From Streptomyces graminilatus (GTDB lineage Bacteria; Actinomycetota; Actinomycetes; Streptomycetales; Streptomycetaceae): a stretch of 52,416 bases of DNA. The position numbers and the translations under genes are program-made. The notes under the pieces were generated by a model. That model had not been told where the DNA came from and did not search any database. It saw only the letters and a list, made by a program, of their open reading frames with translations. The stretch covers positions 1 to 52,416 of the forward strand of contig NZ_LIQQ01000124.1 in assembly GCF_001418565.1 (NCBI RefSeq), written 5' to 3'. Shown here piece by piece: positions 16,803 through 26,317 of this stretch (position 1 is its first letter; each line of letters begins with the position of its first letter).

Positions 16803-19800
16803 CTACTTGGCCACCGTCAGGCGGAGCGTCTGCACTTCGAACGGCCGCAGCGTCACCGGCACCGAGTCGCCGTCCGTCCGGGCCTCCGCCAGGGGGCGCT
16901 CCAGCAGGTCGGTGATCTTGGCGCCCGCCAGCGGGAACCCGGTGCACAGCGCACCCTCGGCCCGGCCGCCGCGCGACTCGTAGAGGCGGACGACGACGTC
17001 GCCGGACGCGTCGTCGGCGAGCTTGACCGCCTCGATGGTCACACCGTCGCCGTCCGCCCAGACGACCGGCTCGGGCGCGCCCGCCGCGTCCGCGACACGC
17101 AGCGGCAGGTTGAGTGAGTAGCCTTCCGCGACCGCGTCCTCGATGCTCGCGCCGGGCAGCAGCGAGTACGTGAAACGGTGCCTGCCCTGGTCCGCGCCGG
17201 GGTCGGGGATGCGCGGGGCGCGCACCAGCGAGAGGCGGACCGTGGTGGTCGTACCGCCGTCCTCGCGGACCGTGCGGGAGACGTCGTGGCCGTACGTCGA
17301 GTCGTTGAGGACCGCGACGCCGTAGCCGGGCTCGGCGAGGTGCACCCAGCGGTGGCCGGAGACCTCGAAGCGGGCCGACTCCCAGGTGGTGTTGGTGTGC
17401 GTGGGCCGCTGGACGTGGCCGAACTGGATCTCGGCCGAGGAGTGCGCGGCCCTGATGTCCACCGGGAAGGCGGCCTTGAGGATCTTCTCGGCCTCGTGCC
17501 AGTCGATGTCCGTCTCGAAGTCGATCCGGGGACTGCCGGACCGTACGGTGATCGTCTGGACGATCTTCGAGCCCTTGCCGAAGTGACGCTCCACGCGGAG
17601 GGAGCCGAGGAGCGGGTCCTCGTCGGACACCGTGACGGAGGACGTCTCCAGGAGGTCCGTGTAGCGGTTCTGGTAGTGCTTGTCGATGTCCCAGGCGTCC
17701 CAGTAGTTCGGGAGGTCGGTGTGCAGGCGCAGCAAGTTGCCCTTGTCCGCGAGGACTTCGCGGTCCGCCTTCAGGTCGCGGACCGACGCCAGGGTGCCGT
17801 CCTCGGCCAACTCGACGCGTACCAGGCCGTTGTCGAGGATCCGGCCGCCGGTGATCGTCACCGGCTGCGGGGGCTCCGCGACGGCCAGCGGGGCGCTGCC
17901 GCTCGCCGGGACCTCCACGTACATGGGGACGCCCGTGGAGGTGCGGACCACCTCGGCCCGGTCGTACGGGCTGGTGTTGAAGGCGCGGGACTCGCCGCCG
18001 CCGAGCGCGGCGATCGCCTCGGCGGTGATCGCCTCCAACTCCTCGGCCACGCGGGCGTATTCGGCCTCCGCCTCGCGGTGCACCCAGGCGATGGACGAGC
18101 CCGGCAGGATGTCGTGGAACTGGTGGAGGAGCACCGTCTTCCAGAGGCGGTCGAGGTGCTCGTACGGGTACGCGTAGCCCGGCGCGTGCAGTGCGGCCGT
18201 CGTGGCCCACAACTCGGCCTCGCGGAGCTTGTGTTCGCTGCGCCGGTTGCCCTGCTTGGTGCGGGCCTGGGAGGTGTAGGTGGCCCTGTGCAGTTCCAGG
18301 TACAGCTCGCCGACCCAGACCGGGGCGTCGGGGTACTCCTCGCGGGCCTTGGCGAAGAACTCGTCGGGGTGCTCGATCTCGACGGTCGCCGAGCCCTCCA
18401 AGTCCGCGAGCCTGCGGGCGCGTTCCATGATCTCGCGGGTGGGGCCGCCGCCGCCGTCGCCCCAGCCGAAGGGGGCCAGCGAGCGGTTCGCGACGCCCTT
18501 CTCCTGGTAGTTGCGCGTCGCGCGGGACATCTCCTCGCCGCTGAAGCGGGCGTTGTAGGTGTCGACCGGCGGGAAGTGCGTGAAGATGCGGGTGCCGTCG
18601 ATGCCCTCCCACCAGAAGGTGTGGTGGGGGAACTTGTTGGTCTGGTTCCAGGAGATCTTCTGGGTGAGGAACCACTCGTTGCCGGCGAGCTTGGCGAGCT
18701 GCGGGTAGGCAGCGGTGTAGCCGAAGGAGTCCGGCAGCCACACGCCCTTGGTCTCGACGCCGAAGTGCTCGATGAAGAACCGCTTGCCGTGGATGAGCTG
18801 GCGGGCCATGGCCTCGCCGCCGGGCAGGTTGCCGTCGGCCTCGACCCACATACCGCCGACCGGCGCCCACTGGCCCCGCTTCACGGACTCCTGGATGCGC
18901 GCCCACACCTTGGGGTAGTTGTCGCGCACCCACTCGTACTGCTGGGCCTGCGAGCAGGCGAAGATGAAGTCCTCGTACTCGTCGGCCAGCGAGGTGACGT
19001 TGGAGAAGGTGCGGGACGTCTTGCGCTTGGTCTCGCGGATCGGCCACAGCCACGCCGAGTCGATGTGCGCGTGGCCGACACCGGAGATCTTGTGGGCGCT
19101 GGCGTTGGCCGGCTTGGCCAGGGTGGGTGCCAGGGCCGCCCGTACCGCCGCCGCCGAACCGGCCACGTCGTCCAGGTCGAGCAGGTCGAGGGCGCGGTCC
19201 AGGGCGTGCATGATCTCGTGGCGGCGCGGGTCGTGCTCGCCCAGCACCAGCATCAGCTCGCGCAGCACCTGGACGTCGAGGTCGAGGTGGAAGACCTCCT
19301 CGTCGAGGATGGCGAGGTCGGCGCGCTTGAAGGTGTAGATCGGCTTGTCGCCGGCGGTGAGGATGTCACCCATGGGGGTGATCTTGGAGAAGTTGTCGGC
19401 CAGGATGTCCGGGTTGGAGGCCGCCTCGACCAGGTAGTCGATCTCCTCGCCGCCGACGGCCGGGTTGGCGATCGCCACGTACTGGTTGAGCGGGTTGACC
19501 GCCTTCAGCGGGGTGCCGTCGGTGGTGTGGACCAGGGCCTCGGCCTGGTTGCCGGGCCAGTCGCCGGTGAAGCCGAGGTCGATGACCGCCTCGACGCGCC
19601 GGCCGGCCCACTCGGCGGGCACCCGGCCGCGCATCCGGAACCAGGTGGTGCCCCAGGGCGGGCCCCAGGGGGTGTCCATGGCGAACGGCGCGTAGGTCGC
19701 GGCCGACGCCTCCTCGAAGGAGACCGGCTCGCCCGGCGCCTGCCAGGCCTCGACCTCGAAGGGAGCGGTGGCCGCGTAGATCGCCGCCTTGATCCGCTGG

Positions 19801-19850
19801 TCGTGGAGTCGCTGGACGCGCTCCTCGATCCGCTGGCGTTCGTCGTGCAT
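16803..19850 (-). CDS. Alpha-mannosidase, glycoside hydrolase family 38
   Basis: Intracellular (no signal peptide) alpha-mannosidase of 1015 aa. The GH38 zinc site GHAHIDSAWLWP is at residues 259-270 and the nucleophile Asp374 is in WLPDSFGYTAAYPQ. The later zinc-site motif HQFHDILPGSSI is present near residue 590, followed by the central helical and C-terminal beta domains (HFGKGSKIVQTITVRSGSPRIDF). The N-terminal ~250-residue domain is the usual one for bacterial/vacuolar-type members. GGAGA six bases upstream supports the ATG. It follows the GH4 gene after 53 bp containing a LacI-type palindrome, so it may be read from the DeoR-GH4 operon and also have its own promoter. Confidence 0.95.
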   Translation of the reverse strand: MHDERQRIEERVQRLHDQRIKAAIYAATAPFEVEAWQAPGEPVSFEEASAATYAPFAMDTPWGPPWGTTWFRMRGRVPAEWAGRRVEAVIDLGFTGDWPGNQAEALVHTTDGTPLKAVNPLNQYVAIANPAVGGEEIDYLVEAASNPDILADNFSKITPMGDILTAGDKPIYTFKRADLAILDEEVFHLDLDVQVLRELMLVLGEHDPRRHEIMHALDRALDLLDLDDVAGSAAAVRAALAPTLAKPANASAHKISGVGHAHIDSAWLWPIRETKRKTSRTFSNVTSLADEYEDFIFACSQAQQYEWVRDNYPKVWARIQESVKRGQWAPVGGMWVEADGNLPGGEAMARQLIHGKRFFIEHFGVETKGVWLPDSFGYTAAYPQLAKLAGNEWFLTQKISWNQTNKFPHHTFWWEGIDGTRIFTHFPPVDTYNARFSGEEMSRATRNYQEKGVANRSLAPFGWGDGGGGPTREIMERARRLADLEGSATVEIEHPDEFFAKAREEYPDAPVWVGELYLELHRATYTSQARTKQGNRRSEHKLREAELWATTAALHAPGYAYPYEHLDRLWKTVLLHQFHDILPGSSIAWVHREAEAEYARVAEELEAITAEAIAALGGGESRAFNTSPYDRAEVVRTSTGVPMYVEVPASGSAPLAVAEPPQPVTITGGRILDNGLVRVELAEDGTLASVRDLKADREVLADKGNLLRLHTDLPNYWDAWDIDKHYQNRYTDLLETSSVTVSDEDPLLGSLRVERHFGKGSKIVQTITVRSGSPRIDFETDIDWHEAEKILKAAFPVDIRAAHSSAEIQFGHVQRPTHTNTTWESARFEVSGHRWVHLAEPGYGVAVLNDSTYGHDVSRTVREDGGTTTTVRLSLVRAPRIPDPGADQGRHRFTYSLLPGASIEDAVAEGYSLNLPLRVADAAGAPEPVVWADGDGVTIEAVKLADDASGDVVVRLYESRGGRAEGALCTGFPLAGAKITDLLERPLAEARTDGDSVPVTLRPFEVQTLRLTVAK

Positions 19851-19894
19851 GAGAAGTCTCCAGACCAGATTCGGGCAAGACCGCTAACGAGTGG

Positions 19895-19908
19895 GGAAAG
19901 CGCTTACT
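19895..19908. promoter_or_regulatory. LacI/CcpA-like palindromic operator
   Basis: GGAAAGCGCTTACT, with the perfect core AAGCGCTT at 19898-19905, resembles the operators bound by LacI-family sugar regulators. It overlaps the GH4 stop codon and lies ~45 bp upstream of the alpha-mannosidase start. No LacI-family gene is in the window, so the regulator would be encoded elsewhere. Confidence 0.45.
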
Positions 19909-21241
19909 TAAGGTACGCCAGACCAGGGTGGACCGCGGTGTATCCGTCGACCAGCCTGCGGGCGACGTTCACGGAGTCGACGAGCGGGTGCAGCGCGAAC
20001 GCCTTGACCGCCGTCGCGCGGGAGCCGGACCCGGCGGCGGCGAGCACCTCGCGTTCGACCGCCTTGACCGAGCAGACCAGGCCGGAGGCGTGGTCGGGCA
20101 GCGGGTCGACGGCGACGGGGTGGGCGCCGTTGGCGTCGACCAGGCAGGGCACCTCGATGACGGCCTCGGCGTCCAGCACCGAGAGCGTGCCGCGGTTGCG
20201 GACGTTGAGGATCAGCGTGGTGCGCTCGTCGCGGGCGATGGCCCGCATCAGGGCGAGGGCGACCTTCTCGTAGCCCCCGGACAGGTCGTCGGCGTCGCGT
20301 TCGCCCGCGCCCGCCGTCTCACGGGCCTCGGCCATGTAGGTGGCCTCGCGCTCGGCGCGGGTGCGGTCCCAGGCGGTGAGGGCGGCGGCGTCCGGCCGCT
20401 TCATCTCCTCGTAGAAACCGGCCTGCTGGTCGCGCAGGAAGGCGCCGCGGGTCTTCTCGGCCTCGCTGTACGCCCGTACGGCCTCGCGGTTGAAGTAGTA
20501 GTAGTGCAGATACTCGTTCGGGATCGCGCCCAGCGACTGGAGCCAGTCGGTGCCGAAGAGCTTGCCCTCCTCGAAGGAGCCGAGGAGGTCGGGGTCGGCG
20601 AGCAGGCGCGGGAGTTCGTCGCGGCCGTTGATCCTGAGGCCGCGCACCCAGCCGAGGTGGTTGAGGCCGACGTAGTCGATCCACGCCTCGCCGGGATTGG
20701 CGCCGAGCACCCGGGCGATACGGCGGCCGAGGCCCACCGGGGAGTCGCAGATGCCGATGACGCGGTCACCGAGGTGGCGGGACATGGCCTCGGTGACCAG
20801 GCCGGCCGGGTTGGTGAAGTTGATGACCCAGGCGTCGGGGGCGACCCGGGCGACGCGCCGCGCGATGTCCTCGGCGACCGGGACCGTGCGCAGGCCGTAG
20901 GCGATGCCGCCGGCGCCGACCGTCTCCTGGCCGAGGACGCCCTGGTCCAGTGCCACCTTCTCGTCGTTGGCGCGGCCCTCCAGGCCGCCGACGCGGATCG
21001 CGGAGAAGACGAAGTCGGCGCCGGTGAGCGCCTCGTCGAGGTCGGTCGTGGCGCTCACCTCGGGGGCGTCGGGCACTCCCGCCGCCTGTTCGGCCAGGAC
21101 CCGGGTGACCGCCGAGAGGCGGCCCGCGTCCAGGTCGTGCAGGACGACATGGGTCACCCGGCCCTCGGCGTGGTCGCCCAGGAGCGCCCCGTACACGAGC
21201 GGTACGCGGAATCCGCCGCCGCCCAGAATCGTCAGCTTCAA
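19904..21241 (-). CDS. Glycoside hydrolase family 4 (6-phospho-beta-glucosidase-like)
   Basis: NAD+- and metal-dependent glycosidase of 445 aa acting in the cytosol. The N-terminal Rossmann strand LTILGGGGFRVPLVYGAL is typical of GH4; the metal ligands Cys165 (GICDSP) and His195 (LNHLGW) are both present, as is NFTNPAGLVTEA. The closest textbook relatives cleave 6-phospho-beta-glucosides, but the window has no phosphotransferase system to make them; the PfkB-like kinase next door could supply a phosphorylated substrate. It starts with TTG at 21241, overlapping the DeoR stop (TTGA), with AAAGG upstream: translational coupling with the regulator. Confidence 0.88.
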   Translation of the reverse strand: MKLTILGGGGFRVPLVYGALLGDHAEGRVTHVVLHDLDAGRLSAVTRVLAEQAAGVPDAPEVSATTDLDEALTGADFVFSAIRVGGLEGRANDEKVALDQGVLGQETVGAGGIAYGLRTVPVAEDIARRVARVAPDAWVINFTNPAGLVTEAMSRHLGDRVIGICDSPVGLGRRIARVLGANPGEAWIDYVGLNHLGWVRGLRINGRDELPRLLADPDLLGSFEEGKLFGTDWLQSLGAIPNEYLHYYYFNREAVRAYSEAEKTRGAFLRDQQAGFYEEMKRPDAAALTAWDRTRAEREATYMAEARETAGAGERDADDLSGGYEKVALALMRAIARDERTTLILNVRNRGTLSVLDAEAVIEVPCLVDANGAHPVAVDPLPDHASGLVCSVKAVEREVLAAAGSGSRATAVKAFALHPLVDSVNVARRLVDGYTAVHPGLAYLK

Positions 21242-22023
21242 GGTTGCACCTTTCCTGCCGTGATGACCTGCACCCCGGCCTCCTGCAGAGAGGACTGCGT
21301 CGCCGGGTCGACCGGCGCGTTCGTCACCACCATGTCCAGGTCCTCGGGACCGCAGACCTTCGCCATTCCCGTGCCGGGGAACTTGGCCCGGTCGGCGAGC
21401 AGCGCGACCCGGTCGGCGGACTTGATCATGGCGCGCTTGACGGGCACCTCGACCACCGTGGTGTCCATCACCTGGCCGCCGGGACGGACGCCGCTGGTGC
21501 CCAGGAAGAGCCAGTCGGCGTGCAGCTGGCGCAGGTTGTCCTCGGTGAGGAAACCGACCAGGGAGCGGTACTCGCGCCGGACCATGCCGCCGAGGAGCAC
21601 CAGTTCGATGCCCTCGTCGTCCAGCAGCTCCTCGAAGACCACCAGATTGCTGGTGATCACGGTGAGCCGGCGGCCGTGCAGCTGCCGGGCCAGCCGGTAG
21701 GCGGTGGTGCCGATGTCGAGCAGCACGGACTGGCCGTCCTCGACGAGCGAGGCGGCCCTCGCCGCTATCGCGTCCTTCTCGGCGACGCGCACCTCGGCGA
21801 CCTCGGCGAAGGGCTGGTCGCCCTCCTCGACCACGGCGCCGCCGTGGACACGTGTGAGCAGGCCCTCCTCCTCCAGCCTGACCAGGTCACGCCGGACGGT
21901 GGCGGGGCTCACGCCCAGTTGCTCGGAGAGATCGGTCACGGCTGCGGGGCCCCCTGAACGCAGGGCCCGCAGGATGAGTTGATGTCGTCGTTCTGCCAGC
22001 ACGCGCTGAACAGTACTCGTCAT
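21238..22023 (-). CDS. DeoR/GlpR-family transcriptional regulator
   Basis: Sugar-responsive repressor type, 261 aa. N-terminal DeoR winged helix: RRHQLILRALRSGGPAAVTDLSEQLGVSPATVRRDLVRLEEEGLLTRVHGG. The C-terminal sensor domain has the phosphosugar-binding signature (DEGIELVLLGGMVRREYRSLVG, LFLGTSGVRPGGQVMDTT). The family usually binds a phosphorylated sugar, fitting a pathway with a PfkB kinase and GH4 enzyme. I use ATG 22023; a TTG at 22029 in frame is possible. It leads the minus-strand unit DeoR-GH4-GH38 and is divergent from the kinase and transport operon, so it likely controls both. Confidence 0.9.
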   Translation of the reverse strand: MTSTVQRVLAERRHQLILRALRSGGPAAVTDLSEQLGVSPATVRRDLVRLEEEGLLTRVHGGAVVEEGDQPFAEVAEVRVAEKDAIAARAASLVEDGQSVLLDIGTTAYRLARQLHGRRLTVITSNLVVFEELLDDEGIELVLLGGMVRREYRSLVGFLTEDNLRQLHADWLFLGTSGVRPGGQVMDTTVVEVPVKRAMIKSADRVALLADRAKFPGTGMAKVCGPEDLDMVVTNAPVDPATQSSLQEAGVQVITAGKVQP

Positions 22024-22092
22024 CTTCAATCATTTCCATGCTTGCTTCTGCTCGACTCTTGCCAAATCTTCCGAAGGCGCGCACGATTCCGG

Positions 22093-22102
22093 TCATCGAT
22101 GA
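22093..22102. promoter_or_regulatory. Palindrome in the DeoR/kinase divergent promoter
   Basis: TCATCGATGA is a perfect 10-bp palindrome 26 bp before the kinase GTG and 70 bp from the DeoR start. Two GACGAG copies follow directly (22101-22116). It is a candidate binding site for the DeoR protein; the assignment is by position only. Confidence 0.35.
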
Positions 22103-22127
22103 CGAGTTTTGACGAGAGGAAGCCCGC

Positions 22128-23132
22128 GTGGACGACGAACGGCCCGATGTGCTGCTGACCGGGCTGCTCTTCTTCGACCTCGTCCTGACCGGCCTGGGCA
22201 AGCCCCCGACCCCCGGCGAGGAGATCTGGACCTCGGGGATGGGCACCAGCCCCGGCGGGATCGCGAACCTCGCGGTGGCCGCCGCGCGGTACGGACTCAA
22301 GACCTCCCTGGCCACGGTCTTCGGGGACGACGCCTACGGTACCCACTGCCGCGACGTCCTGGCCGGTCAGGAGGGCGTCGACCTCTCGCTCTCGCGCACC
22401 GCGGACGACTGGCACACCCCCGTCACCGTCTCGCTCGCCTACGCCGGCGACCGCGCCCTGATCACCCACGGGCAGCCGCCCCCGTACTCCCAGGACACCC
22501 TGCTGGGCGACCCGCCCGAGGCGCGCACCGCGCTCGTGCACATCGAGGCCGAGCCCCACCGGTGGCTGGCCAAGGCGGCGGCGAACGGCACGCTGATCTA
22601 CGCGGACGTCGGCTGGGACCCCACCCAGCAGTGGTCGAAGGACCTGCTCGACCAGCTCGCCCTGTGCCACGCCTTCCTCCCCAACGAGACCGAGGCGACG
22701 GCGTACACCCGCACCGACACCGCGATCGCCGCGCTGGGCACGCTCAGCGAACTCGTCCCGGTGGCGGTCGTCACCCGTGGCGGTGACGGCGCGATCGCCG
22801 TGGACCAGGTAACGGGCGAGTTCGCTGAGGTCCCGGCCCTGCCTGTGGACGTGGTGGACTCGACCGGCGCCGGTGACGTGTTCGGCGCCAGTTTCGTCGC
22901 CGCGTCGCTCGGCGGCTGGCCGCTGGAGGAGCGGCTGCGGTTCGCCGTACTGGCCGCCTCCCTGTCCGTACGGCAGCACGGCGGGGCGCTCGCCGCGCCC
23001 GGCTGGTACCACGTGCACCGCTGGTGGCAGACGCTGCGGGATCCCGAACTGCGGCGCGCCTACGGCTTCCTGGCCGACCGGCTGCCGGCCGATCCGGGTC
23101 CGCCGGTGCGGTACGCGCCCGTCACACCCTGA
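22128..23132 (+). CDS. PfkB-family carbohydrate kinase
   Basis: Ribokinase-fold sugar kinase of 334 aa. Seen are the N-terminal substrate region GMGTSPGGIANLAVAAARYG (PfkB signature 1 type), the central FLPNETEATAYT (NxxE Mg motif) and the C-terminal VDSTGAGDVFGASFVA with the catalytic Asp of the GAGD anion hole. Substrate not predictable. GAGAGGAAG upstream of the GTG is a good ribosome binding site. As first gene of the plus-strand unit, it is positioned to phosphorylate the imported sugar or glycoside in the cytosol; this is inferred from context. Confidence 0.9.
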   Translation: MDDERPDVLLTGLLFFDLVLTGLGKPPTPGEEIWTSGMGTSPGGIANLAVAAARYGLKTSLATVFGDDAYGTHCRDVLAGQEGVDLSLSRTADDWHTPVTVSLAYAGDRALITHGQPPPYSQDTLLGDPPEARTALVHIEAEPHRWLAKAAANGTLIYADVGWDPTQQWSKDLLDQLALCHAFLPNETEATAYTRTDTAIAALGTLSELVPVAVVTRGGDGAIAVDQVTGEFAEVPALPVDVVDSTGAGDVFGASFVAASLGGWPLEERLRFAVLAASLSVRQHGGALAAPGWYHVHRWWQTLRDPELRRAYGFLADRLPADPGPPVRYAPVTP

Positions 23133-23168
23133 CCTCCCACTCCGACCTTCCACCCTGACCGTCCTCTT

Positions 23169-23180
23169 ACATACGTATGT
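23169..23180. promoter_or_regulatory. Palindrome upstream of sugar-binding protein gene
   Basis: ACATACGTATGT is a perfect 12-bp palindrome in an unusually AT-rich patch 47 bp before the binding-protein start. A related half (GCGCTTATGT) follows at 23187-23196. This looks like an operator for the transport operon; the DeoR protein is one candidate. Confidence 0.5.
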
Positions 23181-23226
23181 CCTTATGCGCTTATGTACTG
23201 AACAGATCCGAAAGGCGGTGGGAGCT

Positions 23227-24513
23227 GTGCGGCTCTCACGAAGGGGCCTCCTGCGCGCGGGCCTGGCCGGGTCGGCCGCCACGGCGCTCGGGGGCCTGGC
23301 GAGCGGCTGCGCCGTTCCGACCGGCTCCACCGGGCGCGACATGGTCCTGTGGTACTGGAGCGGCGGTCTGAGCGACACCGTCGTCAAGAACGCCAAGGCC
23401 CGCTACGGCGGCTCGGTGGACCTCCGGCCCATCCAGATCGGCGGCCAGTACCGCTCCAAGCTGATCACCACGATCACCGGCCAGGCCCATGTCCCCGACA
23501 TCGCGGGGCTCAAGGGCGAGGACATGGCCGCCTATCTGCCGAACGCGGACCAGTTCATCGATCTGCGGACCCTGGGCGCGGAGAAGTACCGCAGCCAGTA
23601 CCTGCCGTGGAAGTGGGACCAGGGCGTCGCCGACGACGGCACGATGGTCGGCTTCCCGATCGACTGCGGGCCGGTCGCGCACTTCTACCAGTACGACGTG
23701 TTCCGCAAGGCGGGCCTGCCCTACGAGCCCGACGACGTGTCGGAGGGGCTGGGCACCTGGGAGGCGTTCTTCGCCGCCGGGGAGCAGCTCGGCAGGCGCG
23801 TGCCGGGGGCCAAGCTGCTCACCGACGTCAACGGCGTCTTCGAGAACGTCGTGCAGCAGGGCGCCCAGCGGTACGTGGACAAGGACCGCCACTTCATCGG
23901 CGACCAGGAGCATGTGCGCCGGGCCTGGGCGCTCGCCGTGGAGGCGAAGAAGCGCGGGCTCGTCTCGGACCTGGTGAGCGGCACCCCGGACCAGTTGTCG
24001 GCGATCCAGGACGGCAAGCTGCCGAGCCAGCTGAACGCCTCCTGGGCCAGCTTCGACATCAAGAACGGTGTGCCGAAGACCAAGGGCAGGTGGCGGGTGG
24101 CGCAGATGCCCGTGCGGCCCGCGAACAACGGCGGCTCGTTCCTGTCGATCACGAAGGCGTGCCGGGAGCCGGAGAAGGCCTTCGAGATCATCACCTGGAT
24201 CCTCGACGCGGCCAACCAGGCTCAGGGTTACGTCGACGCGGGCCTGTTCCCGTCCACGCCGGCCTCGTACGGCCTGAAGCAGATGCGGGAGCCCGACCCC
24301 TTCTTCGGCGGCCAGGTCACCACCGATGTCTTCGGGCCGGCCGCGCAGAAGATCGTGGTCGCCTACAACAGCCCGTTCGACGTCGCGCTCGGGACGCCCA
24401 TCAAGGACGAGATCAAGAACGTCGGTGTCCTCGGCAAGGACCCGAAGAAGGCCTGGAGTGACGCCATGAGCAAGTGCCGCCGGATCGCGAAGCACCTGGG
24501 GGTGAGCTACTGA
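23227..24513 (+). CDS. Extracellular sugar-binding lipoprotein (ABC transporter, CUT1 type)
   Basis: Substrate-binding protein of 428 aa, exported by the TAT route and lipid-anchored: SRRGLLRAGLAGSAATALGGL gives the twin-arginine and hydrophobic segment, and LASGC is the lipobox with the acylated Cys. The mature part has family-1 solute-binding features (DMVLWYWSGG, TWEAFFAAGEQL, GSFLSITKACREPEKAFEIITWI). It delivers an oligosaccharide to the two permeases whose genes follow with ATGA overlap. Start uncertain between GTG 23218 and GTG 23227; the purine run AAAGGCGGTGGGAG lies over both. No ATPase gene is in the locus; the shared MsiK ATPase is the usual partner in this genus. Confidence 0.9.
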   Translation: MRLSRRGLLRAGLAGSAATALGGLASGCAVPTGSTGRDMVLWYWSGGLSDTVVKNAKARYGGSVDLRPIQIGGQYRSKLITTITGQAHVPDIAGLKGEDMAAYLPNADQFIDLRTLGAEKYRSQYLPWKWDQGVADDGTMVGFPIDCGPVAHFYQYDVFRKAGLPYEPDDVSEGLGTWEAFFAAGEQLGRRVPGAKLLTDVNGVFENVVQQGAQRYVDKDRHFIGDQEHVRRAWALAVEAKKRGLVSDLVSGTPDQLSAIQDGKLPSQLNASWASFDIKNGVPKTKGRWRVAQMPVRPANNGGSFLSITKACREPEKAFEIITWILDAANQAQGYVDAGLFPSTPASYGLKQMREPDPFFGGQVTTDVFGPAAQKIVVAYNSPFDVALGTPIKDEIKNVGVLGKDPKKAWSDAMSKCRRIAKHLGVSY

Positions 24514-25466
24514 TGGCCGTCGTCGAGCAGTCCCCGCCCGTCGTGGCGCACCGGCCCGCGCCGACCGGGCCGAGGAAGGGGTGGCGCAAGTACTGGCACC
24601 TCTACGCCGCGATCTCCCCCTTCTATCTGATCTTCCTGGCCTTCGGCCTGTTCCCGGTGGGCTTCTCGCTCTACCTGTCCTTCCACCGCTGGGACGGCCT
24701 CGGCTCGATGGAGTGGGCCGGGCTCTCGCAGTACCAGTACCTGCTGGGCGACAGCGATTTCTGGGCCTCGATCGGCAACACGGTCATCATCTGGGCGCTG
24801 GCCACCTTCCCGATGATCCTGCTGGCGATGGTCACGGCCGTGATGCTCAACTCGGCGGTCCGATTCAAGAGCGTCTACCGCATCGCGTACTTCCTGCCGA
24901 GCGTCACCTCGGTCGTCGCGGTCGCGATCGTCTTCGGTTCGATCTTCTCCACCAACAGCGGTGTGGTGAACGCCGTCCTGCACGGCCTGGGCATCGACCA
25001 GGTGGCGTGGCTGAACACGCCCTGGGGCATCAAGGTCACCATCGCGGCGTTGATGACCTGGCAGTGGACCGGCTACAACGCGATCATCTTCCTCGCCGGG
25101 CTCCAGACCGTCCCGGGCGAGCTGTACGAGGCGGCGCGCATGGACGGCGCGGGCCCCGTCCAGACCTTCTTCAAGATCACGCTGCCGCTGCTGCGGCCCA
25201 CCCTGCTGTTCGTGCTCGTCGTCTCGACGGTCACAGGCTTGCAGAGCTTCTCCGAACCACAGGTACTGCTCCAGACCTCGTCCAACGACTCGACGTTCGC
25301 GGGCGGGCCCGGCCACTCGGGCCAGACGATGGTCCTCTACTTCTTCCAGCAGACCTTCGACAACAACGACTTCGGGTACGGAGCCGCGGTGGCGTGGGGC
25401 ATCTTCCTCGTCGTCGTCCTCTTCTCGATCATCAACTGGCGCCTCGTGCAGCGCCGGGGCGACTAG
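24513..25466 (+). CDS. ABC sugar transporter permease (MalF-like)
   Basis: Integral membrane permease of 317 aa with six hydrophobic segments, starting at about residues 30-50 (AAISPFYLIFLAFGLFPVGF). The EAA loop that contacts the ATPase is EAARMDGAGPVQTFFKITLP near residues 210-230. The Pro/Arg-rich N-terminal ~25 residues are cytoplasmic. Its ATG overlaps the binding-protein stop (TGATG). It works with the binding protein and the next permease to import an oligosaccharide. Confidence 0.93.
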   Translation: MAVVEQSPPVVAHRPAPTGPRKGWRKYWHLYAAISPFYLIFLAFGLFPVGFSLYLSFHRWDGLGSMEWAGLSQYQYLLGDSDFWASIGNTVIIWALATFPMILLAMVTAVMLNSAVRFKSVYRIAYFLPSVTSVVAVAIVFGSIFSTNSGVVNAVLHGLGIDQVAWLNTPWGIKVTIAALMTWQWTGYNAIIFLAGLQTVPGELYEAARMDGAGPVQTFFKITLPLLRPTLLFVLVVSTVTGLQSFSEPQVLLQTSSNDSTFAGGPGHSGQTMVLYFFQQTFDNNDFGYGAAVAWGIFLVVVLFSIINWRLVQRRGD

Positions 25467-25481
25467 GAAGGGCGCGCGCAA

Positions 25482-26317
25482 ATGGCATCCATCAAGGGGT
25501 CCCGCCGCAGGGGGCTCGCGCTGCACGTCCCGCTGGTCGTCGGCACGCTGATCTCGGCCTTCCCGTTCTACTGGGCCGTGATCATGTCCACGCACAGCTC
25601 GTCGGAGATCTTCTCCTACCCGCCGAAGCTGCTGCCCGGCACACACTTCCTGGAGAACGTCCGCAACCTGTTCCACGCCATCGACTTCTTCGGGTCGATG
25701 TGGAACTCGCTGCTGGTGGCGGTGTCGGTGACCTTCCTGGTCCTGCTCTTCGACTCCCTCGCGGCGTTCGTCTTCGCCAAGTTCGAGTTCCCCGGCAAGG
25801 GCGTGCTGTTCGGGCTGCTCATGGTGATCTTCATGGTCCCGGCGCAGTTGTCGGTCATCCCGCAGTTCGTCGTCATGGCGAAGATCGGCTGGATCGGCTC
25901 GATGACGGCGCTGATCGTGCCGGCCGCCGCCAACGCCTTCGGCATCTTCTGGATGCGCCAGTACATGAAGACCGCCATCCATGACGAACTGCTCGACGCC
26001 TCCAGGCTCGACGGCGCGAACTTCCTGCGCCAGTACTGGCATGTGGCGCTGCCGGTGGTCCGCCCCGGGCTCGCCTTCCTCGGCATCTTCACCTTCATGG
26101 GCCAGTGGAACGACTTCGCCTGGCCCCTGATCTCCCTCACCAACCCCGACAACGTGACCCTCCAGGTCGCGCTGTCCCAGCTCAACGGCACCCACGGCAC
26201 CACCGACTACGGCATCGTGATGACCGGCGCGCTGCTCGCCCTCGTCCCGCTGCTGATCGTGTTCGCCATCGGCGCCAAGCAGATCATCGGCGACCTCTCG
26301 AAGGGAGCTGTCCGCGG

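Noticed and set aside
17178..20273. 1031-aa open frame antisense to the alpha-mannosidase and GH4 genes
   Set aside because: Same shadow effect; Val/Gly/Asp/Arg-rich sequence with no domain, running across two real genes and their boundary.
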